A DNA stretch of 5,223 bases. Origin: Boseongicola sp. SB0662_bin_57. GTDB lineage: Bacteria > Pseudomonadota > Alphaproteobacteria > Rhodobacterales > Rhodobacteraceae. Positions 1 to 5,223 of the stretch are shown here, in pieces. Numbering within the stretch: the first letter of the stretch is position 1; each line of letters opens with the position of its first letter. The stretch covers positions 1 through 5,223 of the forward strand of contig VXPN01000177.1 of the NCBI GenBank assembly GCA_009839535.1, in the 5' to 3' direction. The position numbers were made by a program, and so were the translations under genes. The notes beneath the pieces are model-generated. The model worked only from the letters and a program-made list of their open reading frames with translations. It ran no database searches and was not told the DNA's origin.

Positions 1-774
1 GCGGAGCGCATGCACGAGGCCCTTGTGAAGGACGCCCTGGGCGGCGAGCTGATCGGCCATGTCTCGCGCGACTCGACGGCGATCGAGGCCCGGGAGACGC
101 CGGCGCCGAAGCCCCCGGCCGGCCCGAGGCCGAAGCGTCGGCGCGGCCGTCCCCGCAAGGGCGAGGAGGTTGAGAAGGAGCCCGGGCGCCTGGAGCGCCA
201 GTCGGGCGGCATGAGCCTCGAGCAGATGCTTGAGAACCTGCCGAACGCCTGTGACCATGGCGCCAAGAGGAACGCAAGGGGCTTCCTGGCCAGCTGGCGA
301 GGCTGCAAGCTCCATCTTGACACGGCCGACTGCGGCGTGCCGGTGAGCGCCCTCCTGACCTCGGCCTCCGTCCATGACAGCCAGGCGGCGATCCCGCTTG
401 CGAAGATGACCGCCGGCCGCGTGACCAGTCTCTACGACCTCATGGACGCGGCCTGTGACGCGAAGGAGATCCACGAGGCGAGCAAGGGCCTCGGCCACGT
501 CCCGGTCATCGACGTCAACCCGCGTCGCGACAGGGAGCTCAAGGAGGAGATGAAGCGCGAAGCCCGGGCGCTGCGCGCGTGCGGTCTCGTCATGCCGGAG
601 AGCGTCCGATACCGGATCCGTTCCGGGGTCGAGCGGACCAACGCCCGTCTCAAGGACAAGTTCGGCGCCCGCCATGTGCGTGTCCGCGGGCACGCGAAGG
701 TGTTCAGCCACCTGATGTTCGGACTGCTCGCGCTGACGGCTGATCAGCTGATGCGTCTCGCCGTCCCTCCTTGA
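1..774 (+). CDS. DDE transposase of IS4/IS5 type (DDE_Tnp_1), 5' end beyond the window
   Basis: The frame is open through base 1, so the protein begins outside the window; the ATG at 10 is internal. Numbering from that Met, the catalytic triad is visible: Asp21 in SRDSTAIEARE, Asp146 in YDLMDAACDA, and Glu208 in YRIRSGVERTNARLK. The last motif fits the Y-(2)-R-(3)-E-(6)-K signature of IS4/IS5-type transposases exactly (Tyr201, Arg204, Glu208, Lys215). Between the first and second Asp lies a basic, proline-rich stretch (residues about 31-52) with an AT-hook-like RGRPRK core. The C-terminus ends in a conserved-looking LMFGLLALTADQLMRL tail. Two positions where I expect Tyr from related proteins are Cys here (Cys99 in GCKLH, Cys149 in AACDA), possibly mild decay. 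It acts by cut-and-paste or copying of its own element. The IS subgroup is not certain. Confidence 0.88.
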   Translation, partial: AERMHEALVKDALGGELIGHVSRDSTAIEARETPAPKPPAGPRPKRRRGRPRKGEEVEKEPGRLERQSGGMSLEQMLENLPNACDHGAKRNARGFLASWRGCKLHLDTADCGVPVSALLTSASVHDSQAAIPLAKMTAGRVTSLYDLMDAACDAKEIHEASKGLGHVPVIDVNPRRDRELKEEMKREARALRACGLVMPESVRYRIRSGVERTNARLKDKFGARHVRVRGHAKVFSHLMFGLLALTADQLMRLAVPP

Positions 775-994
775 CGTGCACGCCGTCCTTGGCGACGGCT
801 CCGGCGACATCGATCTCCTTTGGGAAAGCGTCGGAAAAGCCGGCGAACGGCGAGGCACGGCAATCGCCCAACGTGTTCGCATCTTGTTCTTGCGCGGCGC
901 AAAAGGAAGTCGAGAATCCGCGAGATTCGGCAGGCCGGGCGGGCACTTGGCCACGCAGGCGATCAGGCCCGACGGCGGTCAACCATTCAACTCG
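775..994. other. Intergenic region between transposase and operon end, no gene found
   Basis: This stretch separates the plus-strand transposase from the 3' end of the minus-strand operon. Open frames cross it on both strands, but none has a recognisable motif and they continue as antisense shadows into real genes. The right inverted repeat of the IS element should lie here, but I cannot place it without its left partner. A short imperfect hairpin, GAATC-CGCGA-GATTC, sits at 914-928. No T-rich intrinsic terminator for the operon is visible on the minus strand. Confidence 0.5.
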
Positions 995-1363
995 TCAGTT
1001 TTGCAAGAGGCTCCAGTGTTCAAGGAATTCCTCAAAGTGCTGAAGCTCCAATATCTCGTTTTCGACACGCAATTTCAATTGCGACTGACCTTCACGCGCC
1101 CCGGCCATTTCGAAGAAGTCCAGCACGTCACGAAACATCATGGAAAACGGCTGGATGACCCTGAAGAACGCTTGCAGAAACATGTCTGTGCTTGCGGACG
1201 CAAGTGCAACCTCCAGGCTCCAAGCCTCGGGATCAAGCTCGATTCTCAGCTGGTCCACCAACTCCTCATCCCGGGCATCCAATTCCAGTCCGCCGAATTC
1301 GCTCAGACCTTTCCACGCGCTCAGACTGTCCCGATAGACGTCTTCGTCCACCTCGCCCTCCAT
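995..1363 (-). CDS. Small, very acidic protein of unknown function, last gene of the operon
   Basis: I do not recognise this 122-residue protein. It starts MEGEVDEDVY and ends EHWSLLQN. About 28 Asp/Glu against about 9 Lys/Arg gives a strong net negative charge, concentrated in the first 55 and last 20 residues. The middle (about residues 60-88, around FLQAFFRVIQPFSMMFRDVL) is hydrophobic and aromatic, more like a buried amphipathic helix than a clear membrane segment. The open frame extends upstream to 1513, but that part overlaps the caspase-helicase gene out of frame. I chose the ATG at 1363, which has GGAA a few bases upstream and lies 55 bases after the preceding stop. The position and shared strand suggest co-transcription with the AbiE/caspase genes. 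It could be an inhibitor, adaptor or immunity partner; nothing in the sequence decides. Confidence 0.62.
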   Translation of the reverse strand: MEGEVDEDVYRDSLSAWKGLSEFGGLELDARDEELVDQLRIELDPEAWSLEVALASASTDMFLQAFFRVIQPFSMMFRDVLDFFEMAGAREGQSQLKLRVENEILELQHFEEFLEHWSLLQN

Positions 1364-1418
1364 GATTTCCGTACATATGCAATGGTTCGTCAACTTTGGG
1401 AAGCACCAAAAGCTGGAG

Positions 1419-2543
1419 TTACCACAACACGGGGCCAACGCCATCCGAGGCGTCGTCGTTGCATCGGACAACGCGCAAGCTTGCCGCTCCAAAGCGTTGG
1501 CTGAAGTCCTCAAACTTCTCGTTCATCAGCGCAAGGTACGGCTCCAAAGGCGCTGCCTTCTTTCCGGCGATCACCTTCTGGATGGCGGCCAATTCACCGA
1601 TCAGCGTCTTGCCCGAGCTCGTGGGGGCGACCACCAGCAATGACCCGCCATCCAGCACCCGGTGCTCGTTGACCGCCTCAGGCTGCAGGGGATTCAGTCC
1701 ATCGGCGAAGACCTCGGTCCACTGATCGACGATCTCCGGCGGAAAGCCATGCTCGACCAGCTCCAAGAACGGCCCGGTCAGGTTCTGAACGGACATCGCG
1801 GGAAACGCCGCCGCAAAATTGTCGCCGCGCTTCAGCACCGGGAAGACCAGGCCTCCCTGCACGCTGCCGAGGAAGACCGGCGTCTGCGTAACGCCGATAC
1901 GTTCGGCTTCCACACGGGTCAGCCGCATGATTTCGCCGGCGACCTCGGGAAAACTCACCGTCTCACCGTTCTCGTTGCTCAACGCCTCGATCGTCGCATG
2001 GGTAAGGAGCCCGTGGCCGCTTCCCGGCTGTTCCCATGCCGATTCGCTCGTCGCGCAAGCCGCGAGAAGGATGCGCCCTTCGCCAGCAATTCCGTCGAGC
2101 GCGAATGCATTGCGTGGCCGCGCTTCTGTTTCGAAGACACGAGCCGGCGCCTGTCCGCTGAAGCAGCAGTCGAGGACGCACAGCACCGTCCGCGCCTTGG
2201 TGCCCTTGAAGGCATCGGCCAAGGCCGTCATTGGCATGGCGGTGCCCGGAAGATCCGTCGCGTCGGTATCGGAGAACAGCAGGCGTCCGTCCGGTGAACC
2301 GTGGCCGGCGAAAGTGATGACGATCACGTCGTCCGCTTGCGCATCTTCCAACGTACCGAGGATGGCGTCCGAGACTTCGCTGTGCGTTGCCTCCTCATCG
2401 ACCAGACGCCTTGCGGCCAGCCCCTCAATGGTGTCGGTGAACAGCGCCCACAGCGCCATCGCATCCCGTCGCGCACCGCTCAGCTCCGGAATTGCGGGAT
2501 CCAGATATCTGTCGATCCCGACAAAAATTGCCTTCACCGCCAT
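1419..2543 (-). CDS. Caspase-like (C14) protease fused to a truncated SF2 DExH helicase
   Basis: Residues 1-235 form a caspase/metacaspase-like domain. It opens with the core strand KAIFVGIDRY, carries the catalytic His in TFAGHGSPDGRL (His81) and the catalytic Cys in VLDCCFSG (Cys127, matching the metacaspase DxCxSG pattern). Residues about 255-374 are the start of a Ski2/Hel308-like superfamily 2 helicase: a Q-motif-like LNPLQPEAV (283-291), Walker A/motif I APTSSGKT (306-313, Lys312) and a motif Ia-like region (about 332-345). The protein ends at residue 374, before motif II (DExH), so it lacks most of the helicase core and cannot be an active helicase as it stands. The start overlaps the upstream nucleotidyltransferase gene by 10 bases and has a strong GGAGG site four bases upstream. 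The caspase half looks intact; the helicase half is probably a deletion remnant. Caspase identification is firm; the role in phage defence or cell death is inferred. Confidence 0.87.
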   Translation of the reverse strand: MAVKAIFVGIDRYLDPAIPELSGARRDAMALWALFTDTIEGLAARRLVDEEATHSEVSDAILGTLEDAQADDVIVITFAGHGSPDGRLLFSDTDATDLPGTAMPMTALADAFKGTKARTVLCVLDCCFSGQAPARVFETEARPRNAFALDGIAGEGRILLAACATSESAWEQPGSGHGLLTHATIEALSNENGETVSFPEVAGEIMRLTRVEAERIGVTQTPVFLGSVQGGLVFPVLKRGDNFAAAFPAMSVQNLTGPFLELVEHGFPPEIVDQWTEVFADGLNPLQPEAVNEHRVLDGGSLLVVAPTSSGKTLIGELAAIQKVIAGKKAAPLEPYLALMNEKFEDFSQRFGAASLRVVRCNDDASDGVGPVLW

Positions 2544-3448
2544 GCTGCCTCCGATGCGATCCGAGCCAGGAATTGCTCCATCACGCTGTTGACCTCTCGC
2601 TGTCTCAACAACCGGGCCTCGCGTCGCTCAGCCTCGTCTCCCTCGCCCAGTTCGAACCGGGCCACAGCTACCGGACCATCCTTCCGATACCCCTCGACGT
2701 CATCCTCCCCGGCAAAACGATTGCGGAGAATTGACAAGCCATCCCGGACCACTGCGCCGTGCACGCCCTCCAAAGCCTCGCGGAACATCTGCGCAGCGCC
2801 ATCAAGACCTTCCTCCGCGTGTTCAATGCAATAGACCAGGTCATGGGCGTCCTTCCGCTCGAAGCGCTGATCGAACGCGAAAGCCTTCAGGCAGGTGAAG
2901 CTCACCAGATCGGCATGTTTCACTTCTTCGACGGCGACTCCCGCACTGCCAAGCAGCTCTGCACGGATCTCCGCAACCTTGTGCAGGTCGACAACGATGG
3001 ACGAGTGCGGGATATTGAGCGCGGAGATGCTCCCTTCCGTGGGCAGCGCCTCAACCCTGCCACCGGCAATCTCCGGCGCGTCCGCGAGCAGCTCGATCAC
3101 CATCAGCGCGCCGTTTTCTGTCCGGGTCTGCCACCGCCATGAAAGCTTCTGGCCTCTTTCGTTGGTCGACCTCTCGAAGTTCATCGCTCGCAGGTTCTCC
3201 TCGAGCGTGCGGTAGCCCGCGGTATCGGCCAGAATCTGCAGGTCGATGACAATGTCCACGTCGAGCGTGCCGGCGTGCGTCGGCACTTCGGGCGGTCGCG
3301 CCGCCACCAGGTATCTCGGAGTCAGTCCGCCCACCAGGAACACCGACTTCTTCCATGGGCCCAGTCCGCGCAGCAGGGTCACGAGAACGCGCTCGCACTC
3401 GGCCGTGTACTCATCGCTGTAGCCTTCGTAGGTCGCGGGCTTCGCCAT
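2534..3448 (-). CDS. AbiEii-like nucleotidyltransferase, putative type IV toxin
   Basis: This 304-residue protein has a nucleotidyltransferase fold signature: a Gly-Gly pair in VFLVGGLTPRYL (Gly40-Gly41) followed by the two metal-binding Asp residues in GTLDVDIVIDL (Asp63, Asp65). A third acidic residue may be Glu119 in the strand ALMVIELL. Further on, LKAFAFDQRFERKDAHDL (187-204) resembles the Lys...Arg...Lys-Asp-x-x-Asp pattern of the AbiEii/AbiGii toxin family. In that family the toxin transfers nucleotides to an RNA or other acceptor and arrests growth; the target here is unknown. The ATG shares one base with the stop of the AbiEi-like gene (TGATG), and the 3' end overlaps the caspase gene by 10 bases, so all three are probably translationally coupled. 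No truncation is seen. The family is likely AbiEii-like but divergent from the classic AbiEii motif spacing. Confidence 0.78.
   Translation of the reverse strand: MAKPATYEGYSDEYTAECERVLVTLLRGLGPWKKSVFLVGGLTPRYLVAARPPEVPTHAGTLDVDIVIDLQILADTAGYRTLEENLRAMNFERSTNERGQKLSWRWQTRTENGALMVIELLADAPEIAGGRVEALPTEGSISALNIPHSSIVVDLHKVAEIRAELLGSAGVAVEEVKHADLVSFTCLKAFAFDQRFERKDAHDLVYCIEHAEEGLDGAAQMFREALEGVHGAVVRDGLSILRNRFAGEDDVEGYRKDGPVAVARFELGEGDEAERREARLLRQREVNSVMEQFLARIASEAAWR
2548..2552 (-). promoter_or_regulatory. Shine-Dalgarno site of the caspase-helicase gene
   Basis: The minus strand reads GGAGG-CAGC-ATG, a consensus site four bases before the start at 2543. It lies inside the last codons of the nucleotidyltransferase gene, which supports this start and translational coupling. 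Confidence 0.7.
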
Positions 3449-4560
3449 CAGAAACCGATCCTTTCCTGGCGCAGATGTTTCGCCAATTCCGTGGCGCGGC
3501 CCTCGCTGCGCATCAGGTCAAGGTAGACCTGCACGGCACTCGCCAGCCAGATCCCGTTCACGGACTCGCGAAACAGCAACTCGCCCGGCGACTTGACTTC
3601 GATGATCGCAAGGTTCGCGCCCTGGTCGACGCTTCGAGCGTCCAATGCGCCGAGAGCCTTGTCTGCGGCCGGTCCGTCCGGCAACCGGCAACGCACCTGG
3701 GAGACAGTGCTCAGAAACGGCGCGTATCGTTGCCCTGCCGCCTCGTGGGTGATCGCGTACTCGGCCTTGCTCGCGGCGCAGGCCTCGGCAAACTTCTCCA
3801 CCAGCCCTTCCCCGCGCGTCTCCGGCACGAAGTAGCGCCGCATGGACGGCGGTCGCATCACTGCCTGCTGCTTCACCCAAGCATCCAGCAACGCGCCCGG
3901 CTCTTGCAGATGACGTTCCTTTCCTGGCCCCTCCCCGCGCGACACCACCCATTCAAATCTCTCCAGTTCCGTCAGCACCTGCGAAGCGGTCGCGGGTGAT
4001 ACCCGGGCCTGGTTAGCGATGTCCTTCACTCCGAACCACTCGCGATTCCGTTGCAGGACCGCGTGCAGCACTTGCGCACGACGCCCCGAAAACAAGGAAC
4101 GGATCGACCTTGACAGGCCTTTCGGTGGCGGCTTGTCCACGTAGACGTAGATGTTGCCGGTGGGCAGGAACAGGCTGCCGCCGCTGTCATAGTAGCCAAC
4201 CCGCTCGTTCCTTAGCAGTTCCTTGGCTCCAGGCGAAATCGATCGGGCGATCAGGAAGAGCGCCGGTTCCCGTTGCTGCCCCGGATGCCGCGATCTCCGC
4301 GCGGAGTCGCGGAGCTGCCAAAGTGCCTGCCGCACGTCACGGGGATATACGTCCTTCTTCATCTCGATCAGCAAGGTGACCGCCTTCCCGCCCGCCCGGA
4401 GGTCAACCTGGACGTCATGTCCTTGACCGGCGCTGTTCAGCTGTTCCGCTCCGCTGAACTCCGCCTGCATCTCAGGCAGGTCCCGCAGGGCTTCCATGAA
4501 CCCTTCAAGCAGCTGTCCTTCCATCGTCGTCGACCCATGCATCAGAATTCTTGCCCACAT
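3448..4560 (-). CDS. AbiEi-family antitoxin/transcriptional regulator with nuclease-like N-terminal region
   Basis: Numbering from the start at 4560 (370 residues). Residues about 46-85 contain Asp49/Asp53 and an IEMKKD element (Glu66-x-Lys68), resembling a PD-(D/E)XK core. LFLIARSISPGAKELL followed by VGYYDSGGSLFL (101-132) matches the conserved block of type IV AbiEi antitoxins (AbiEi_2/PF09952-like, recalled as giving 'YxDxxGN'). Residues about 160-215 form a winged helix-turn-helix (VKDIANQARVSPATASQVL). The C-terminal part carries ITHEAAGQRYAPFL (270-283) and AVQVYLDLMRSEGRATELAKHL (342-363, a family hallmark). The expected role is to neutralise the nucleotidyltransferase and repress the operon promoter. 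Start choice: ATGs at 4560, 4542 and 4524 are all possible and none has a strong ribosome site; MEGQLLEGF at 4524 is the most family-like N-terminus. It is the first gene of the operon. Confidence 0.82.
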   Translation of the reverse strand: MWARILMHGSTTMEGQLLEGFMEALRDLPEMQAEFSGAEQLNSAGQGHDVQVDLRAGGKAVTLLIEMKKDVYPRDVRQALWQLRDSARRSRHPGQQREPALFLIARSISPGAKELLRNERVGYYDSGGSLFLPTGNIYVYVDKPPPKGLSRSIRSLFSGRRAQVLHAVLQRNREWFGVKDIANQARVSPATASQVLTELERFEWVVSRGEGPGKERHLQEPGALLDAWVKQQAVMRPPSMRRYFVPETRGEGLVEKFAEACAASKAEYAITHEAAGQRYAPFLSTVSQVRCRLPDGPAADKALGALDARSVDQGANLAIIEVKSPGELLFRESVNGIWLASAVQVYLDLMRSEGRATELAKHLRQERIGF

Positions 4561-4581
4561 TGCTGCCCAGAAAATATGGGA

Positions 4582-4610
4582 ACTTTACCGAATGTTCGAG
4601 GGAATGGCAA
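4582..4610 (-). promoter_or_regulatory. Putative sigma-70 promoter of the AbiE/caspase operon
   Basis: On the minus strand, TTGCCA (4605-4610) is followed after exactly 17 bases by TAAAGT (4582-4587). These match the -35 and -10 consensus at five and four of six positions. The predicted transcript would start near 4575, just ahead of the first possible start codon at 4560. The surrounding stretch is more AT-rich than the genes. This is a prediction from motif matching only. Confidence 0.5.
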
Positions 4611-4628
4611 TATTTGCTGTTCAGTAAA
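4584..4628. promoter_or_regulatory. Nested inverted repeats, candidate AbiEi operator
   Basis: The outer arms are TTTACCGAA (4584-4592) and TTCAGTAAA (4620-4628), complementary at eight of nine positions with a 27-base centre. Inside lies a perfect small dyad, GCAA-TAT-TTGC (4607-4617). The left outer arm overlaps the predicted -10 box and the inner dyad overlaps the -35 box. AbiEi regulators are known to bind inverted repeats in their own promoters, so this is a natural site for autorepression by the first gene's product. No binding can be shown from sequence. Confidence 0.45.
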
Positions 4629-4769
4629 CATCTCAGGTGAGTGCGCCAAGGTCTCGTGATCGGTCGTGCGGAGCTTCGGCCTGAAGTGCATCGCAAAACC
4701 CCACGGATTTGGTGATTCCCTTCATTCAAGGCCTAAACGTACCGAAGCTGCATATATGGACATCTTGAA

Positions 4770-4798
4770 GAACACACAGCGAACAAATCGCGGTGTTC
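4770..4798. repeat. Stem-loop with internal bulge in the non-coding right flank
   Basis: GAACAC (4770-4775) pairs with GTGTTC (4793-4798), and inside it GCGA (4779-4782) pairs with TCGC (4788-4791) around a five-base loop. This makes ten base pairs with a small asymmetric bulge. No T-run follows on either strand, so it is not a typical terminator. Function unknown. Confidence 0.35.
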
Positions 4799-4808
4799 AT
4801 GACGCCTA

Positions 4809-4826
4809 CGGGAAGGAGTCTTCCCG
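4809..4826. repeat. Perfect 7-bp hairpin
   Basis: CGGGAAG (4809-4815) and CTTCCCG (4820-4826) are exact complements around a GAGT loop. It lacks a following T-tract on either strand. It lies just left of the recombinase fragment and could be a relic of a mobile-element end or recombination site. Confidence 0.4.
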
Positions 4827-4843
4827 GATTTCCAAGGGACATG

Positions 4844-4948
4844 GATAGAGTCGAGGATGATCCCGAGTTCGGGCCGGTTCTCGAGGCTGGTGCCGCTGCC
4901 GGTCTCGGTCCTGATCATGGTGCAGCCCGCGGCTTCGAGCGCCGCGAT
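4844..4948 (-). pseudogene. Fragment of a serine recombinase (resolvase/invertase, catalytic-domain middle)
   Basis: The minus strand encodes 35 codons beginning IAALEAAGCTMIRTET and continuing GSGTSLENRPELGIILDSI. This matches the conserved middle of the resolvase N-terminal domain (PF00239), where 'L..AGC..I..E..SG....R.EL..IL' follows the first helix. The N-terminal part with the catalytic serine would lie to the right, where the IS630 element now begins. An in-frame TAG sits right at that edge (4949-4951). On the other side the similarity ends near 4841-4844, before the expected 'D.L.VTRLDRLAR' block. So both ends are gone: one probably cut by the IS630 insertion, the other by an older rearrangement. 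The fragment is not functional. Confidence 0.68.
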
Positions 4949-5032
4949 CTAGTGGTTAGTTAAAAACAAAGGATTCCATTCCCTCGCGAGGCGTGATACT
5001 GTCCTCCCCGCCGCCGTCATGCGGCCAATGAC

Positions 5033-5038
5033 AGGGAG
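5033..5038 (+). promoter_or_regulatory. Ribosome binding site of the IS630 transposase
   Basis: AGGGAG lies nine bases before the ATG at 5048. A second AGGAG at 5041-5045 is too close (two bases) to be the main site. Together they support this start. Confidence 0.5.
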
Positions 5039-5047
5039 ACAGGAGCA

Positions 5048-5223
5048 ATGGGCAGGAAGTCGACGCGACAGGAAATCGAACTCTCGGACGGAGACCGCGA
5101 GCGCCTCGAAGACGTCATCGGCAACCCGAGGAGCCTGCAGAAGCACGTGTGGCGGGCCCGCATCGTCATGGAGCTCGGCTCGGGCTGCGGGCTGGCCGAG
5201 ACCATGCGGCGGACGGGCATGTC
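5048..5223 (+). CDS. IS630-family transposase, N-terminal 58 codons (runs off the window)
   Basis: The frame from the ATG at 5048 is open to the edge. It reads MGRKSTRQEIELSDGDRERL early on, then HVWRARIVMELGSGCGLAETMRRTGMS (residues about 33-59). That is the typical IS630 N-terminal helix-turn-helix region, in which 'RARI.L....G....EI.R.TG.S' is a familiar pattern. The DDE catalytic domain would lie beyond the window. The protein binds the element's ends and mobilises it to TA targets. It is transcribed divergently from the AbiE/caspase operon. Confidence 0.82.
   Translation, partial: MGRKSTRQEIELSDGDRERLEDVIGNPRSLQKHVWRARIVMELGSGCGLAETMRRTGM

Larger units (their letters stand above)
4950..5223 (+). 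mobile_element. IS630-family insertion sequence, left end (continues beyond the window)
   Basis: The boundary is placed where resolvase coding similarity stops (about 4949-4953) and a short AT-rich stretch (AGTTAAAAACAAAGG) begins, about 95 bases before the transposase start. IS630-type elements insert at TA, and a TA is present at 4950-4951, but the exact terminal repeat cannot be confirmed because the other end is outside. The leader holds a perfect 10-bp palindrome, CCTCGCGAGG (4982-4991). Confidence 0.6.

Noticed and set aside
914..928. Hairpin GAATC/GATTC considered as a terminator for the operon
   Set aside because: Only five base pairs and no T-run on the minus strand.
776..1504. 242-codon plus-strand open frame after the transposase
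   Set aside because: It crosses the intergenic region and runs antisense to the small acidic gene and the end of the caspase gene. It shows no motifs and has no strong ribosome site. The first 220 bases could hide something, but nothing supports it.
1662..2592. Long plus-strand open frames (1662-2297 and 1819-2592)
   Set aside because: They lie antisense to the caspase-helicase gene, whose minus-strand motifs are unmistakable. The translations are Arg/Ser/Pro-rich with no domain, as expected of shadows in GC-rich DNA.
3355..3999. 214-codon plus-strand open frame
   Set aside because: It is antisense to the AbiEi-like and nucleotidyltransferase genes and has no recognisable motif.
4542..4691. 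49-codon minus-strand frame starting MHFRPKLRTT
   Set aside because: It runs through the predicted promoter and operator and overlaps the AbiEi start; no motif and no ribosome site.
4633..4725. 30-codon minus-strand frame starting MKGITKSVGF, upstream of the operon promoter
   Set aside because: A plausible leader-peptide position, but a frame this short is expected by chance, the ribosome site is weak, and the predicted operon promoter lies downstream of it.
4809..4826. Perfect hairpin considered as an intrinsic terminator
   Set aside because: No T-tract follows on either strand and no gene ends directly before it.
4666..4848. 60-codon plus-strand frame
   Set aside because: No ribosome site, no motif, and it spans both stem-loops.

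Overview
The window is GC-rich with dense open frames. It looks like an accessory, mobile-element-rich region of a Pseudomonadota genome, most likely an alphaproteobacterium. That guess rests on base composition and on the types of transposase and resolvase remnants; no marker gene fixes the taxon.

Layout. (1) Bases 1-774, plus strand: the 3' part of a DDE transposase of the IS4/IS5 type, cut by the window edge. (2) Bases 775-994: no gene found; probably holds the right end of that insertion sequence and the end of the operon transcript. (3) Bases 995-4560, minus strand: a compact four-gene operon read right to left. Gene 1 is an AbiEi-family antitoxin/regulator with a nuclease-like N-terminal region. 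Gene 2 is an AbiEii-like nucleotidyltransferase that starts on the stop codon of gene 1. Gene 3 encodes a caspase-like (C14) protease fused to the beginning of a superfamily 2 helicase; its start overlaps the end of gene 2 by 10 bases. Gene 4 encodes a very acidic 122-residue protein I do not recognise. (4) Bases 4561-4950: the operon's putative promoter/operator, two stem-loops and a 35-codon scrap of a serine recombinase on the minus strand. (5) From about 4950 to the right edge, plus strand: the left end of an IS630-family element with the first 58 codons of its transposase.

The first two operon genes match the pattern of a type IV (AbiE) toxin-antitoxin pair: the regulator represses its own promoter and counteracts the nucleotidyltransferase. 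The third gene adds a predicted death protease attached to a helicase that could act as a nucleic-acid sensor. The overlaps argue that all three are made together. I infer an anti-phage or abortive-infection module in which the toxin-antitoxin pair regulates or safeguards a caspase-helicase effector. In this copy the helicase stops soon after motif Ia, so the locus appears to have lost most of that enzyme by an internal deletion. Its caspase domain and nucleotidyltransferase pair still look intact.
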